Source of the DNA: UBA7359 sp038142205
Lineage (GTDB): Bacteria > Pseudomonadota > Gammaproteobacteria > Eutrophobiales > Eutrophobiaceae
DNA: 64,000 bases
Assembly (NCBI GenBank): GCA_038142205.1
Contig: JAYQJO010000001.1
Span: 558,001-622,000, forward strand
Reading direction: 5' to 3'
Made by a program: the position numbers and the translations under genes. This document shows, in pieces, positions 1 through 8,104 of this stretch; position 1 is the stretch's first letter, and every line of letters starts with the position of its first letter. Below the pieces are notes generated by a model. The model was not told the DNA's origin. It saw only the letters and a program-made list of their open reading frames with translations, and searched no databases.

Positions 1-344
1 TATTGGTCGCCTGGTTATGCTATATCAAATTCCCAGAATGGCCTGAGAAGTGTGCAACGAAGTTAAGCTTTGTTCATAAAGTCCTGCTTAATAAATATGG
101 TTTTGATGACTTTAACCAACTAGTCCTCGCCGGGGGCACGAAAAAAACAGGTGAGTTACTCTGGAAGATTGGTGATATAAAAATTATTGATGGTTTATTT
201 GTTAATGGCACAGCGCGTACTGTCGGTATTATTTCTAATGCCATACGTCATATACAAACCGGTTATCTTTATCATTATGCCTTTGCCATTATTATTGGCT
301 TGCTTGTTTTGCTTGGCGTATTTGTACACGGAATATTGAATTAA
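1..344 (+). CDS. nuoL: NADH-quinone oxidoreductase subunit L, C-terminal part (5' truncated by window)
   Basis: Only the last 113 or so codons are visible; the frame is open from the window edge and no start is seen, so the TTG at position 3 is not a real start. The segment has the usual NuoL ending: an amphipathic stretch with a KYGFDDF motif, then a 'DGLFVNGTART' turn and a final hydrophobic helix (about residues 90-110 of the visible part). NuoL is the distal proton-pumping antiporter-like subunit of respiratory complex I in the inner membrane. It is followed after 23 bases by nuoM and then nuoN, the standard gene order, which supports the call. Confidence 0.93.
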   Translation, partial: LVAWLCYIKFPEWPEKCATKLSFVHKVLLNKYGFDDFNQLVLAGGTKKTGELLWKIGDIKIIDGLFVNGTARTVGIISNAIRHIQTGYLYHYAFAIIIGLLVLLGVFVHGILN

Positions 345-367
345 TCATTTAACAAAGAATAAAAAGA

Positions 368-1888
368 ATGACATTAAGTAATTTGCCTTTATTAAGCATG
401 CTCATCTGGACACCTATTTTAGGTGGTATCTGGGTGTTGATTGCGGGCGACCGTCAAGAAGAAACAGTAAAATACTTTTCATTAGCTGTTTCTATTATCA
501 CCTTTATTTTTTCTGTCATTCTTTATGCGCAGTTTGATCCATCTTATGTTGGCATGCAGTTTGTTGAAGAAAAGGACTGGATTAGTGCGTTTAATGTTAA
601 ATATCATTTAGGTGTTGATGGTATTGCATTACCATTAATTCTGTTAACTACGTTCACTACTATTCTGGTTATTCTTGCCGCATGGGAAGTGATAGAAAAC
701 CGTATTTCCTATTATATGTGTTCGTTCTTAATCCTGACCGGATTAATGAATGCCGTATTTATGGCATTGGATGCGATTCTGTTTTACGTCTTCTGGGAAG
801 CGATGTTGATACCGATGTTCTTGATTATTGGTATCTGGGGTGGACCGAATCGAGTTTATGCAACGATTAAGTTTTTCCTCTACACTTTTCTCGGCTCTGT
901 CTTTATGTTGGTTGCGTTTCTTTATCTGTATTCGCAAGCGAACAGTTTCAATATCGATGCATTGCATGATGTGCCATTAACATTAGGCGCACAGAAATTA
1001 ATTTTTATTGCTTTCTTTTTAGCGTTTGCTGTGAAAATTCCAATGTGGCCGGTACATACTTGGTTACCAGATGCGCACGTTGAGGCACCAACCGGTGGCT
1101 CGGTTGTTCTAGCTGCAATTATGCTGAAGATGGGTGGCTATGGTTTTCTACGTTTCAGCTTACCAATTACGCCAGATGCCAGTTTGTTCTATAGTGAAGC
1201 AATGATCGTGCTTTCATTAATCGGTATTGTTTATATTGGTTTTGTCGCACTGGTACAGGAAGATATGAAGAAATTGATTGCGTATTCATCTATTTCTCAT
1301 ATGGGCTTTGTCACATTAGGTTTCTTTATACCGTTCGCAATTGTTGCTGCAACAGATTCAACATCTGGCGCTATCATGGGTATGGAAGGTGCCATGATGC
1401 AAATGATTTCACACGGCTTTATATCAGCAGCGATGTTTCTCTGTGTCGGTGTTATGTATGATCGCTTACATAGCCGTATGATTAAAGATTATGGCGGTGT
1501 GGTGAATAGCATGCCTTATTTTGCTGCGTTCATGATGTTATTTGTAATGGCGAACTCGGGTGTACCTGGTACATCCGGTTTTGTGGGTGAATTTCTGGTC
1601 ATAGTTAGTAGTTTTCAAGCAAGTTTCTGGATTGCCTTTGCTGCTGCATTAACCTTAATACTAGGTGCTGCTTACAGTTTATGGATGTATAAACGTGTAA
1701 TATTTGGTGATGTTACTAAAGAAGCCGTTGCAGAATTAAAAGATATTAATGGCAGAGAAGGCTTTATCTTGTTCCTATTAGCTATTGTTGTTATTACATT
1801 CGGCGTATGGCCCGCTCCTGTACTGGAAGTGATGCATGCTACTGTTGAAGAATTAATCAATCATGTTTTATTGAGTAAAGTGCCATGA
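368..1888 (+). CDS. nuoM: NADH-quinone oxidoreductase subunit M
   Basis: A 506-residue polytopic membrane protein, the normal length for NuoM, one of three antiporter-like proton-pumping subunits of complex I. The sequence shows the conserved acidic helix motif VFWEAMLIPMF and the lysine/histidine-rich region AVKIPMWPVHTWLPDAH followed by EAPTGGSVVLA, both diagnostic of the NuoL/M/N family. The ATG lies 23 bases after the nuoL stop with an A/G-rich leader. The 3' end overlaps the nuoN start by four bases (ATGA), indicating translational coupling within the nuo operon. No lesion is visible. Confidence 0.97.
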   Translation: MTLSNLPLLSMLIWTPILGGIWVLIAGDRQEETVKYFSLAVSIITFIFSVILYAQFDPSYVGMQFVEEKDWISAFNVKYHLGVDGIALPLILLTTFTTILVILAAWEVIENRISYYMCSFLILTGLMNAVFMALDAILFYVFWEAMLIPMFLIIGIWGGPNRVYATIKFFLYTFLGSVFMLVAFLYLYSQANSFNIDALHDVPLTLGAQKLIFIAFFLAFAVKIPMWPVHTWLPDAHVEAPTGGSVVLAAIMLKMGGYGFLRFSLPITPDASLFYSEAMIVLSLIGIVYIGFVALVQEDMKKLIAYSSISHMGFVTLGFFIPFAIVAATDSTSGAIMGMEGAMMQMISHGFISAAMFLCVGVMYDRLHSRMIKDYGGVVNSMPYFAAFMMLFVMANSGVPGTSGFVGEFLVIVSSFQASFWIAFAAALTLILGAAYSLWMYKRVIFGDVTKEAVAELKDINGREGFILFLLAIVVITFGVWPAPVLEVMHATVEELINHVLLSKVP

Positions 1889-3318
1889 GTGCTGAATTAG
1901 CATTAGCCATTCCTGAAATTACATTATTTGCACTAGCTTGTCTGGTGTTGATTATTGAAGCATTTAATAAAGATCCTGAACATGCTTTAACGTACTGGGT
2001 TACACAAGCAAGTCTCGCTGTTACATTGGTTCTGATTTTTATTTACTGTCCCGCAGGTGATTCTTTTATCGCTTTTAACGGTGCATTTATCAGTGATGCC
2101 ATGAGTGCCACATTAAAGGCATTTATGTGCGGTATCAGTATTATTGTCTTTCTTTATTCCTATGAATATTTAAAAGAAAACCAGACCTTAAAAGGTGAGT
2201 ATTTTGTGCTTGGTCTGTTTGCTGTACTCGGCATGATGATCATGGCCTCAGCAGCAAGCTTGTTGTCCGTTTATCTAGGGTTGGAATTATTATCATTGTC
2301 ACTCTATGCCATGGTAGCAATGCAACGTGATTCAGAGACCGCATCAGAAGCGGCGATGAAATACTTTATTCTCGGCGCATTAGCTTCAGGTATGTTGCTG
2401 TATGGTATTTCCATGATTTATGGTTTAACCGGTCATTTGCAATTATCAGAAATTGCAACAGCCGTAACAGATGAATCAATTGAACGTTCCTATCTGGTTT
2501 TTGCGACGATCTTTCTGATCATAGGTATGGCATTTAAACTAGGTGCTGCGCCATTTCATATGTGGGTACCCGATGTTTATCAGGGAGCGCCAACATCAGT
2601 CACATTATTTATAAGTACCGCTCCTAAATTGGCTGCGTTTGCTATGGCGATTCGTATTTTGGTCGATGGCTTGTTACCTTTAGTTGATGACTGGCAATCA
2701 ATATTGATGGTGCTTGCCGTGCTATCAATGGCTGTTGGTAATATTATTGCTATAGCCCAAACTAACATTAAGCGTATGTTAGCTTACTCTACCATCGCGC
2801 ATGTCGGTTATTTATTTCTCGGTCTGATAGCAGGAACAGCAGCCGGCTTTTCAGGCTCGATGTTCTATATCATCAGTTATGCATTAATGAGTCTTGGTGG
2901 TTTCGGTATGATCATCTTATTAGGGCGCAATGGTTTTGAAGCTGAAATGCTGGATGATTATAAAGGCTTGGCTGAACGTAGTCCGTGGTTTGCCTTTATC
3001 ATGTTATGTTTGATGTTTTCAATGGCTGGTGTGCCACCGTTTCTTGGGTTCTGGTCAAAATGGTTTGTTTTGAAAGAATTAGTTGATGCCGGTTTTGTCA
3101 CGCTTGCAGCAATCGCGGTAGTCTTCTCAATTATTGGTGCTTACTTTTATTTACGCATTGTTAAGCTCATGTATTTCGATAAGGCAGAGTCAATGACAGC
3201 AATTAAAGCATCGCAACAAATGCGGGCAGTACTAACAATTAACGGTTTGTTGATATTGATATTGGGATTAATGCCGGACTCATTGATGACGTTGTGCTTG
3301 TCGGCATTAGCAGGGTAG
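1885..3318 (+). CDS. nuoN: NADH-quinone oxidoreductase subunit N
   Basis: A 477-residue membrane protein with about 14 hydrophobic segments and the NuoN signatures YLGLELLSLSLYAM and FKLGAAPFHMWVPDVYQGAP. It is the third antiporter-like subunit of complex I, contributing proton translocation coupled to quinone reduction. The start overlaps the nuoM stop (ATGA), and it is the last gene of the nuo operon: about 250 bases without a plus-strand gene follow, and the next genes lie on the minus strand. A hairpin at 3421-3443 may mark the operon end. Confidence 0.97.
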   Translation: MSAELALAIPEITLFALACLVLIIEAFNKDPEHALTYWVTQASLAVTLVLIFIYCPAGDSFIAFNGAFISDAMSATLKAFMCGISIIVFLYSYEYLKENQTLKGEYFVLGLFAVLGMMIMASAASLLSVYLGLELLSLSLYAMVAMQRDSETASEAAMKYFILGALASGMLLYGISMIYGLTGHLQLSEIATAVTDESIERSYLVFATIFLIIGMAFKLGAAPFHMWVPDVYQGAPTSVTLFISTAPKLAAFAMAIRILVDGLLPLVDDWQSILMVLAVLSMAVGNIIAIAQTNIKRMLAYSTIAHVGYLFLGLIAGTAAGFSGSMFYIISYALMSLGGFGMIILLGRNGFEAEMLDDYKGLAERSPWFAFIMLCLMFSMAGVPPFLGFWSKWFVLKELVDAGFVTLAAIAVVFSIIGAYFYLRIVKLMYFDKAESMTAIKASQQMRAVLTINGLLILILGLMPDSLMTLCLSALAG

Positions 3319-3420
3319 TTTCACTTAACTTTTCGCTAAAGAAAAAATACAAGAGACATCTTTTCTGATTTTCGTTTATTAAGCTTTCCGAGTCATGTAA
3401 TGTCGTAGTTACCGGTGCAA

Positions 3421-3443
3421 ATGTTCAGCCTTAGACTGAACAT
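3421..3443. terminator. Inverted repeat between convergent nuoN and psd units, possible terminator
   Basis: A perfect eight-base stem (ATGTTCAG / CTGAACAT) encloses a seven-base loop about 100 bases after the nuoN stop and beyond the minus-strand small ORF end. It sits where two convergent transcription units meet. Only a weak A/T-rich tail follows on the plus strand and no clear U-tract, so it is a poor intrinsic terminator by the classical rule. The rest of 3319-3566 shows nothing I can support. Confidence 0.35.
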
Positions 3444-3566
3444 TATAAAAATAAGAAGTAAGCCCATTTCCTTTGAAGGCATTATAATTTTCTATTTATT
3501 GTCTTGTTTTTTTCAGTTCTGAATCGGTGGGTCAAATTTTTCATGCTCCAGTATCTTTTGACTGTA

Positions 3567-3731
3567 TTATGGATATGATTTAGAAAGGGCTCTACGGCGG
3601 CGTTCAGGAAACAGCTTGCTGGTATTAGAGGAAAATATACCCGCGATGCCGAATATGGTTGAAGTAAAACCAATAAGAAAATAAGTATATTTTCTTACTT
3701 TTTGTTTCATGTAGTAATTATCGACGTTCAT
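3567..3731 (-). CDS. Small single-pass membrane protein (54 aa), unrecognised
   Basis: A short minus-strand frame of 54 codons begins 25 bases downstream of the psd stop, in the same direction, so it could share the psd transcript. A second in-frame ATG (3710) would give 47 residues. The translation has a basic N terminus (KQKVRKY), one hydrophobic segment of about 18 residues (FLIGFTSTIFGIAGIF), then a positively charged tail with the motif LFPERRRRA. This inside-positive, single-helix layout looks like a real small protein rather than noise. I do not recognise the family, and no strong ribosome-binding site is visible. Confidence 0.4.
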   Translation of the reverse strand: MNVDNYYMKQKVRKYTYFLIGFTSTIFGIAGIFSSNTSKLFPERRRRALSKSYP

Positions 3732-3756
3732 AGAAACAAACTTTAATAAAAGTACG

Positions 3757-4632
3757 CTATAAACGGCGGGCTATTATTTGCCCAACCTGAATGGGCTTGT
3801 TCTCTTTTAATTCTTCTGCCCAGCTTATTTTATCTTTCTCAAATAGGAGAATGAGAGTAGAGCCCATATTGAAATGACCAAATTCTTCGGCTTGTTCTAA
3901 TCTGATAGATTCTTCTTCGTGTTTTTTAATTCTGATCTCTCGATGTTGAGTTGGTGTAATTAGTCCTGAGAAAACAGTTTCCATGCTGCCAACAAACATT
4001 GCGCCGACCATGATTTGTGCCATTAGTCCCAATTCGGTTTCAAATAAACTGATAAAACGCTCGTTTCTGGTAAAGAGTTGACCGATGGTTCTAACACTAG
4101 CGCTATTTACAGAAAACAAATCACCGGGAACGAATATTGTTCTGATAAGTTTCCCGCTAACAGGCATGTGGATGCGATGGTAATCTCTTGGAGAAAGATA
4201 AAGTGTTGTGAAACAGCCATGTTGAAAACGTTTTATTGCTTCTTCATCATTCGCAAGTAATCGTTTAAGACTGTAATCATAACCTTTTGCTTGAATTAGT
4301 TTATCGTTATTTATTTTTCCTATCTGGCTAACAGCACCATCAACCGGAGAAAGGATGTTTTTTTCAGCTTTTTTCCAGTTTCTTGCGCCGGGTTTTAAGT
4401 GGCGAGTAAAAAAAGAATTAAAACAGGAGTAATCTTCTTCTCTAGACCAGATCGCTTGTTCCATATCGACTTTAAAAAGTCTTATAAAAAGTTTGATTAG
4501 ATTATTTTTCCAAACCTTATTCTCTATACGGGTAAGTTTATAAACTATGGCTGTTAAACCATGTTGTGGTAAACAGTAAAGCGGGAGTGCCTTTATATAA
4601 TCGAGTAACCTCGTAATAATAGATTTGAACAT
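3757..4632 (-). CDS. psd: Phosphatidylserine decarboxylase proenzyme
   Basis: A 291-residue protein of the membrane-associated Psd family, which converts phosphatidylserine to phosphatidylethanolamine. The self-cleavage site that generates the pyruvoyl cofactor is visible near the C terminus as FNMGSTLILLF, with the cleaved serine at about residue 258. The usual form is LGST, so the Leu is replaced by Met here. The motif HRIHMPVSG and the SVNSASV region are also typical. The gene follows the PCuAC gene with a two-base gap, placing it in a minus-strand unit SCO1 - PCuAC - psd. Confidence 0.96.
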   Translation of the reverse strand: MFKSIITRLLDYIKALPLYCLPQHGLTAIVYKLTRIENKVWKNNLIKLFIRLFKVDMEQAIWSREEDYSCFNSFFTRHLKPGARNWKKAEKNILSPVDGAVSQIGKINNDKLIQAKGYDYSLKRLLANDEEAIKRFQHGCFTTLYLSPRDYHRIHMPVSGKLIRTIFVPGDLFSVNSASVRTIGQLFTRNERFISLFETELGLMAQIMVGAMFVGSMETVFSGLITPTQHREIRIKKHEEESIRLEQAEEFGHFNMGSTLILLFEKDKISWAEELKENKPIQVGQIIARRL

Positions 4633-4634
4633 AA

Positions 4635-5120
4635 TTAATGGTGGTGATGATGCTCATGGTTATTTTTATGCTTCTTGTTATTTCGTTTTCGTACTGTTAC
4701 AGGTACTGAAACGAAGGAATCATCAGCAAAGCTAAAATTAAGCGTTATAGTATCACCTGACTCAAAGGTTTTATTTGGATCAAATAGCATCAGATGATAA
4801 GCACCGGGTGTTAGTTCAAGCGCGGAATTAGCAGGGATGTTTAATGCCTCCTGTTTTTCCATTTTTGCGGTTTCATTAACTATTTTACTTAAATGTATCT
4901 CAACTTTGGAAAAATCAGGACTTGCCACAGAAAGTAATGTTTGTGCTTCGGCTGATAAGTTATGTATATGCGCGTAGGCTGCCAAAACCGAAATATTAGG
5001 CGGAGCTTCACTAATCCAAGCATCTTTAATACTGATGTTTGGGTTTTCATCAGCCAAAATAGGGTTAACAAATAAAGTGAATAGTGCTAGAAATAGCAGC
5101 TTATTTTTGAGCATCGACAA
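4635..5120 (-). CDS. PCuAC-type periplasmic copper(I) chaperone with His-rich tail
   Basis: A 161-residue secreted protein: residues 1-23 form a signal peptide (LLFLALFTLFVNPILA). The body matches the PCuAC family (DUF461), with the spaced His/Met copper ligands (VEIHLSK, then a Met, then YHLMLF). These proteins deliver Cu(I) to the CuA or CuB sites of cytochrome oxidase, with SCO proteins as partners. The extreme C terminus is histidine-rich, ending in five consecutive His, a likely extra metal-binding tail. The start overlaps the end of the upstream SCO gene by 20 bases, so the two are translationally linked. A second Met two codons later is an alternative start. Confidence 0.88.
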   Translation of the reverse strand: MSMLKNKLLFLALFTLFVNPILADENPNISIKDAWISEAPPNISVLAAYAHIHNLSAEAQTLLSVASPDFSKVEIHLSKIVNETAKMEKQEALNIPANSALELTPGAYHLMLFDPNKTFESGDTITLNFSFADDSFVSVPVTVRKRNNKKHKNNHEHHHHH

Positions 5121-5763
5121 AAGTTCTTATATCTGTGAATTGTTGAATAATTTTACCTGATTCATGTGGTGCCGAAATTTTACCAATCAAACGTGCTTTT
5201 GGGTCAAATAGGAATATCGAAGCTGAATGATCAACCAAGTAAGCTTGTTCCTGTTCTTGTTTATTCAGATAATAAGCGACGCCAATTTGTTTTGTTAGGC
5301 TATTCACTTTTTCTGTATCGCCGCCTAGCCCAATAAAGTCTTCATTAAAGTAGGTGACATATTGCGCTAGTTTTTCAGTTGTATCTCTATCAGGATCGAC
5401 GCTGACAAAGATGATCTGGGTATCTTCATATTTATCAAGTAGTTTTTGATAAACATCTGACATAACAGACAGCGTTATCGGACAGATATCAGGACAGTGG
5501 GTATAGCCAAAGAATATAAAAGACCATTTTCCTTTTGTTCTCTCAATGCCAAATTTTTCCCCTCTGTGATCCAGTATGTTGAAATCATGTATTTGTTTTG
5601 GATTGGGCCAGAACAATCCCTGGATATCAGGTGCTGTTGAGGCGTTAGTTTGCTGCTGTTGTGATTGTTTTAGCGAAACATAAAAGCCTAAACCTGCCGC
5701 TAAAATAGCCAGGGTGACCATCGCCGGAATAAGAAATTTACTATTACTGAGATATTTAAGCAT
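5101..5763 (-). CDS. SCO1/SenC family copper-binding protein
   Basis: A 220-residue membrane-anchored thioredoxin-fold protein. An N-terminal helix (about residues 12-28) anchors it, and the periplasmic domain has the copper-binding CPDIC motif (FFGYTHCPDICPITL) plus the distal histidine in DHSASIFLF. SCO proteins help mature the CuA centre of cytochrome c oxidase. Overlap with the PCuAC gene supports a shared role in copper insertion. It is the first gene of the minus-strand unit; the 680 bases upstream hold no convincing gene. Confidence 0.93.
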   Translation of the reverse strand: MLKYLSNSKFLIPAMVTLAILAAGLGFYVSLKQSQQQQTNASTAPDIQGLFWPNPKQIHDFNILDHRGEKFGIERTKGKWSFIFFGYTHCPDICPITLSVMSDVYQKLLDKYEDTQIIFVSVDPDRDTTEKLAQYVTYFNEDFIGLGGDTEKVNSLTKQIGVAYYLNKQEQEQAYLVDHSASIFLFDPKARLIGKISAPHESGKIIQQFTDIRTFVDAQK

Positions 5764-6441
5764 CCAGATATTCTATCAGAAATGTAAAAACCTGATTACT
5801 TAAAGTAATAATTTTCATATCCAAAAAATGTGAATCGCCCAAATTTTAAATGCGAAGACTCCATTCCTTGATCTATAACAGTGTATTCCCATCATCATAA
5901 GATAATAGTTTAAGTGATAACTACTTTACTTATAAGTATTTGAATTTTATGTACATTACAGAGATTAATTCTTGTTTACCCTGTGGCATGCATTATGCGC
6001 TGTATATATTTAAGTATCTTTAATTTAGTTATTAAAAATATTGTGGTTACAGGTTGATACAGTTGTTTCGAGAGTAATTTATCGCTTTTAGTCAGTTTTA
6101 ATAAATCGATTTTGAATGTATTTATCATGATAGCAATTCTAGCAGTAGCTGATTTACTTCTATGCGCCAAATGGTACCTTTTACACCAGGATCTGGTTGG
6201 CAAATAAATTTTAATCCGCATGCTAATTTATATCAGAGCTGTGAAATTAAATGCAACCGATCAAGTTTGGACGCTAAGTAAGGTCGCGTGCAGGCGTTGA
6301 GATTACCTTCGGCTATGGCAGCTTAATGCTCCTGTTGATCAAATTAGCTTTGTCTATCAGTTAGCTACTTTAATTACTTCTTTTTTTATGCTCAATAATA
6401 TAGCTGTTCTTTTTTAGTTTTTTTAAAGTTCTGGCGGGAAT
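5764..6441. other. Gene-poor stretch between divergent SCO and chemoreceptor-like genes
   Basis: About 680 A/T-rich bases separate two divergent genes. The longest frame, an 81-codon minus-strand ORF at 5976-6221, has no recognisable family and no coding character, and I do not call it. A somewhat GC-richer patch at about 6270-6335 could be the foot of a structured RNA or a relic, but I could not fold it convincingly. Promoters for both flanking genes must lie here; I see no clear -35/-10 pair. Confidence 0.4.
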
Positions 6442-7773
6442 ATGCCGATATTTGGACATGGCAGAAAAATAACGCAGAGGGGTTCTTCTTCAATGAGTAT
6501 CACAAGGTTAAAAAGTATCAATATTCTGGGACAGATTAGCATACTTAAAGCCTATTACGTTCCGCTGGCATTAAGTCTACTTGGAATGTTTATCTTATTC
6601 AGTAGCAGAATGGAAAACTATGCGCCTTATATACTCTGTATTGTAATGGTTTGTTGGGCGTTTATAGTTGTGCGTCGTGAAAAGGAACTAGTTGAAAACT
6701 ATGCTGTTGCACTTACTGCAACAAACACGCTTGCCAACAGTCAGACAGCTAGATCAGTGCATAAATTAATTACAGATGTAAACGTCACGATTAATGAATC
6801 GGTGAACTCAATTAAAGTCGATCTGGAACAAGTGCGCGACCTTACGTCAATTTCATTAGTGAATTTAAATGAAAGTTTCTACGGCATAAATGATGAGGTT
6901 CAATCCCAATCGAAATTGATTAGTCAGATTGCCGAACGTTTGCATATGGATAATAGCTCTATAGAAAAGGATGCCGTTGGGCATGATGATGTGGTTAGTA
7001 TCGGAAGTTTTATAGGAAAAACCCGAGGTATTCTAAAAGATTTTGTCGATACGATGGTCAGTAACAGTAAATACAGTATGGATGTGGTTAATTCCATTGA
7101 TGAATTATCCAGCGAACTAGAGGTGATCTTTAAATTCCTGGATGAAGTAAAACAAATTGCAGATCAAACTAACTTATTGGCATTAAATGCAGCTATCGAA
7201 GCAGCAAGAGCAGGCGAAGCAGGGCGAGGCTTTGCCGTGGTTGCCGATGAAGTACGAAATCTCTCATTAACATCAAACAACCTGAATAATGAGATAAAAG
7301 AATGCATTACTTCAGCCCAGGCAAAATTAAATGAAGCAAGTTATATAGTCGGAAAGACAGGTAGCAACGATGTGACTGAAGTTATGAAGAGTTCACATAG
7401 TGTTGATACGATGATGGACTCGCTCTCCAAACTTGAAAAATTCTTTGATACATCCATTGAAAGTGCTGCAGTAATAAATAGTAATATTTCGAATAAAACA
7501 TCGCTCGCTGTTACAAATCTGCCGTTCGAAGATGTTGTCGGACAAGTTGTAGAGGATGCTGAAAATAGAATAAATGTACTTTCTGAATTTATACAATACT
7601 TTAATGAGGGGGTTTGTGAAATTGAAGAGTGTCAGGATGCCGATAAAGCAGAAGAAATGGTTGATCAGCTTCGCTCTAATATCGAAATAATAAGTGAAAA
7701 ACTAACAAATCTACCTGAGCAAAAACCTGCTACTCAGGACTCAATGGATGAAGGTGAAGTCGATTTATTTTAA
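6442..7773 (+). CDS. Methyl-accepting chemotaxis-like signalling protein without periplasmic domain
   Basis: A 443-residue protein with two closely spaced hydrophobic segments near the N terminus (about residues 38-55 and 62-78) and no intervening sensor domain. A coiled-coil cytoplasmic region follows with the conserved MCP hairpin tip (DQTNLLALNAAIEAARAGE, then GRGFAVVADEVRNL). A C-terminal segment, FEDVVGQVVEDAE, resembles CheZ-like or MCP tails. No cheA, cheW or cheY lies nearby; instead a STAS protein and a PP2C regulator follow, so it may feed a partner-switching pathway. Start choice is uncertain: ATG at 6442 or at 6493, the latter 17 codons in. Confidence 0.82.
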   Translation: MPIFGHGRKITQRGSSSMSITRLKSINILGQISILKAYYVPLALSLLGMFILFSSRMENYAPYILCIVMVCWAFIVVRREKELVENYAVALTATNTLANSQTARSVHKLITDVNVTINESVNSIKVDLEQVRDLTSISLVNLNESFYGINDEVQSQSKLISQIAERLHMDNSSIEKDAVGHDDVVSIGSFIGKTRGILKDFVDTMVSNSKYSMDVVNSIDELSSELEVIFKFLDEVKQIADQTNLLALNAAIEAARAGEAGRGFAVVADEVRNLSLTSNNLNNEIKECITSAQAKLNEASYIVGKTGSNDVTEVMKSSHSVDTMMDSLSKLEKFFDTSIESAAVINSNISNKTSLAVTNLPFEDVVGQVVEDAENRINVLSEFIQYFNEGVCEIEECQDADKAEEMVDQLRSNIEIISEKLTNLPEQKPATQDSMDEGEVDLF

Positions 7774-7799
7774 GCATTAATATTTTTAGGAACAGATTC

Positions 7800-8099
7800 A
7801 TGAGAATACAAAAGATAAGATCGAAAGATGGTGAGGAAATAACCTTGTTGTTACCGGAAAAATTTGATTTTCAACTGCATAAAGAATTCAAGGATGCTTA
7901 TGAACAAAGTAATGCAAGCGCGATGGTTCTGGATATGAATAAAACTTTGTTTATGGACAGTTCAGCATTAGGGATGTTGTTGCAGCTAAAAGAACACTCA
8001 GAAAAAAATAATAAAAAAATTAAAATTAGAAACGCAAGTAAAAACGTCTTGCAAATAATGGAAATCGCCCACTTCGATAAGTTGTTTAAAGTCGCTTGA
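7800..8099 (+). CDS. STAS-domain protein (anti-sigma-factor antagonist type)
   Basis: A 99-residue single-domain protein matching the STAS fold, with the phosphorylatable serine region LFMDSSALGML at about residues 55-65. Such proteins (SpoIIAA/RsbV type) bind or release an anti-sigma-type kinase depending on Ser phosphorylation. The adjacent downstream gene carries both a PP2C phosphatase and a HATPase kinase domain, exactly the two activities that would act on this serine. Spacing to the next gene is only a few bases, indicating one operon. Confidence 0.88.
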   Translation: MRIQKIRSKDGEEITLLLPEKFDFQLHKEFKDAYEQSNASAMVLDMNKTLFMDSSALGMLLQLKEHSEKNNKKIKIRNASKNVLQIMEIAHFDKLFKVA

Positions 8100-8104
8100 T
8101 TATT

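Noticed and set aside
5976..6221. 81-codon minus-strand ORF between SCO and the chemoreceptor gene.
   Set aside because: No recognisable family, no Shine-Dalgarno and unlikely residue composition; treated as a chance frame.
6275..6335. A stretch resembling the tag-reading-frame end of tmRNA (GCAGCTTAAT ... CCTG).
   Set aside because: The tag codons are out of frame, no tRNA-like 5' or 3' half is present around it, and the match is about 15 bases; chance is more likely.
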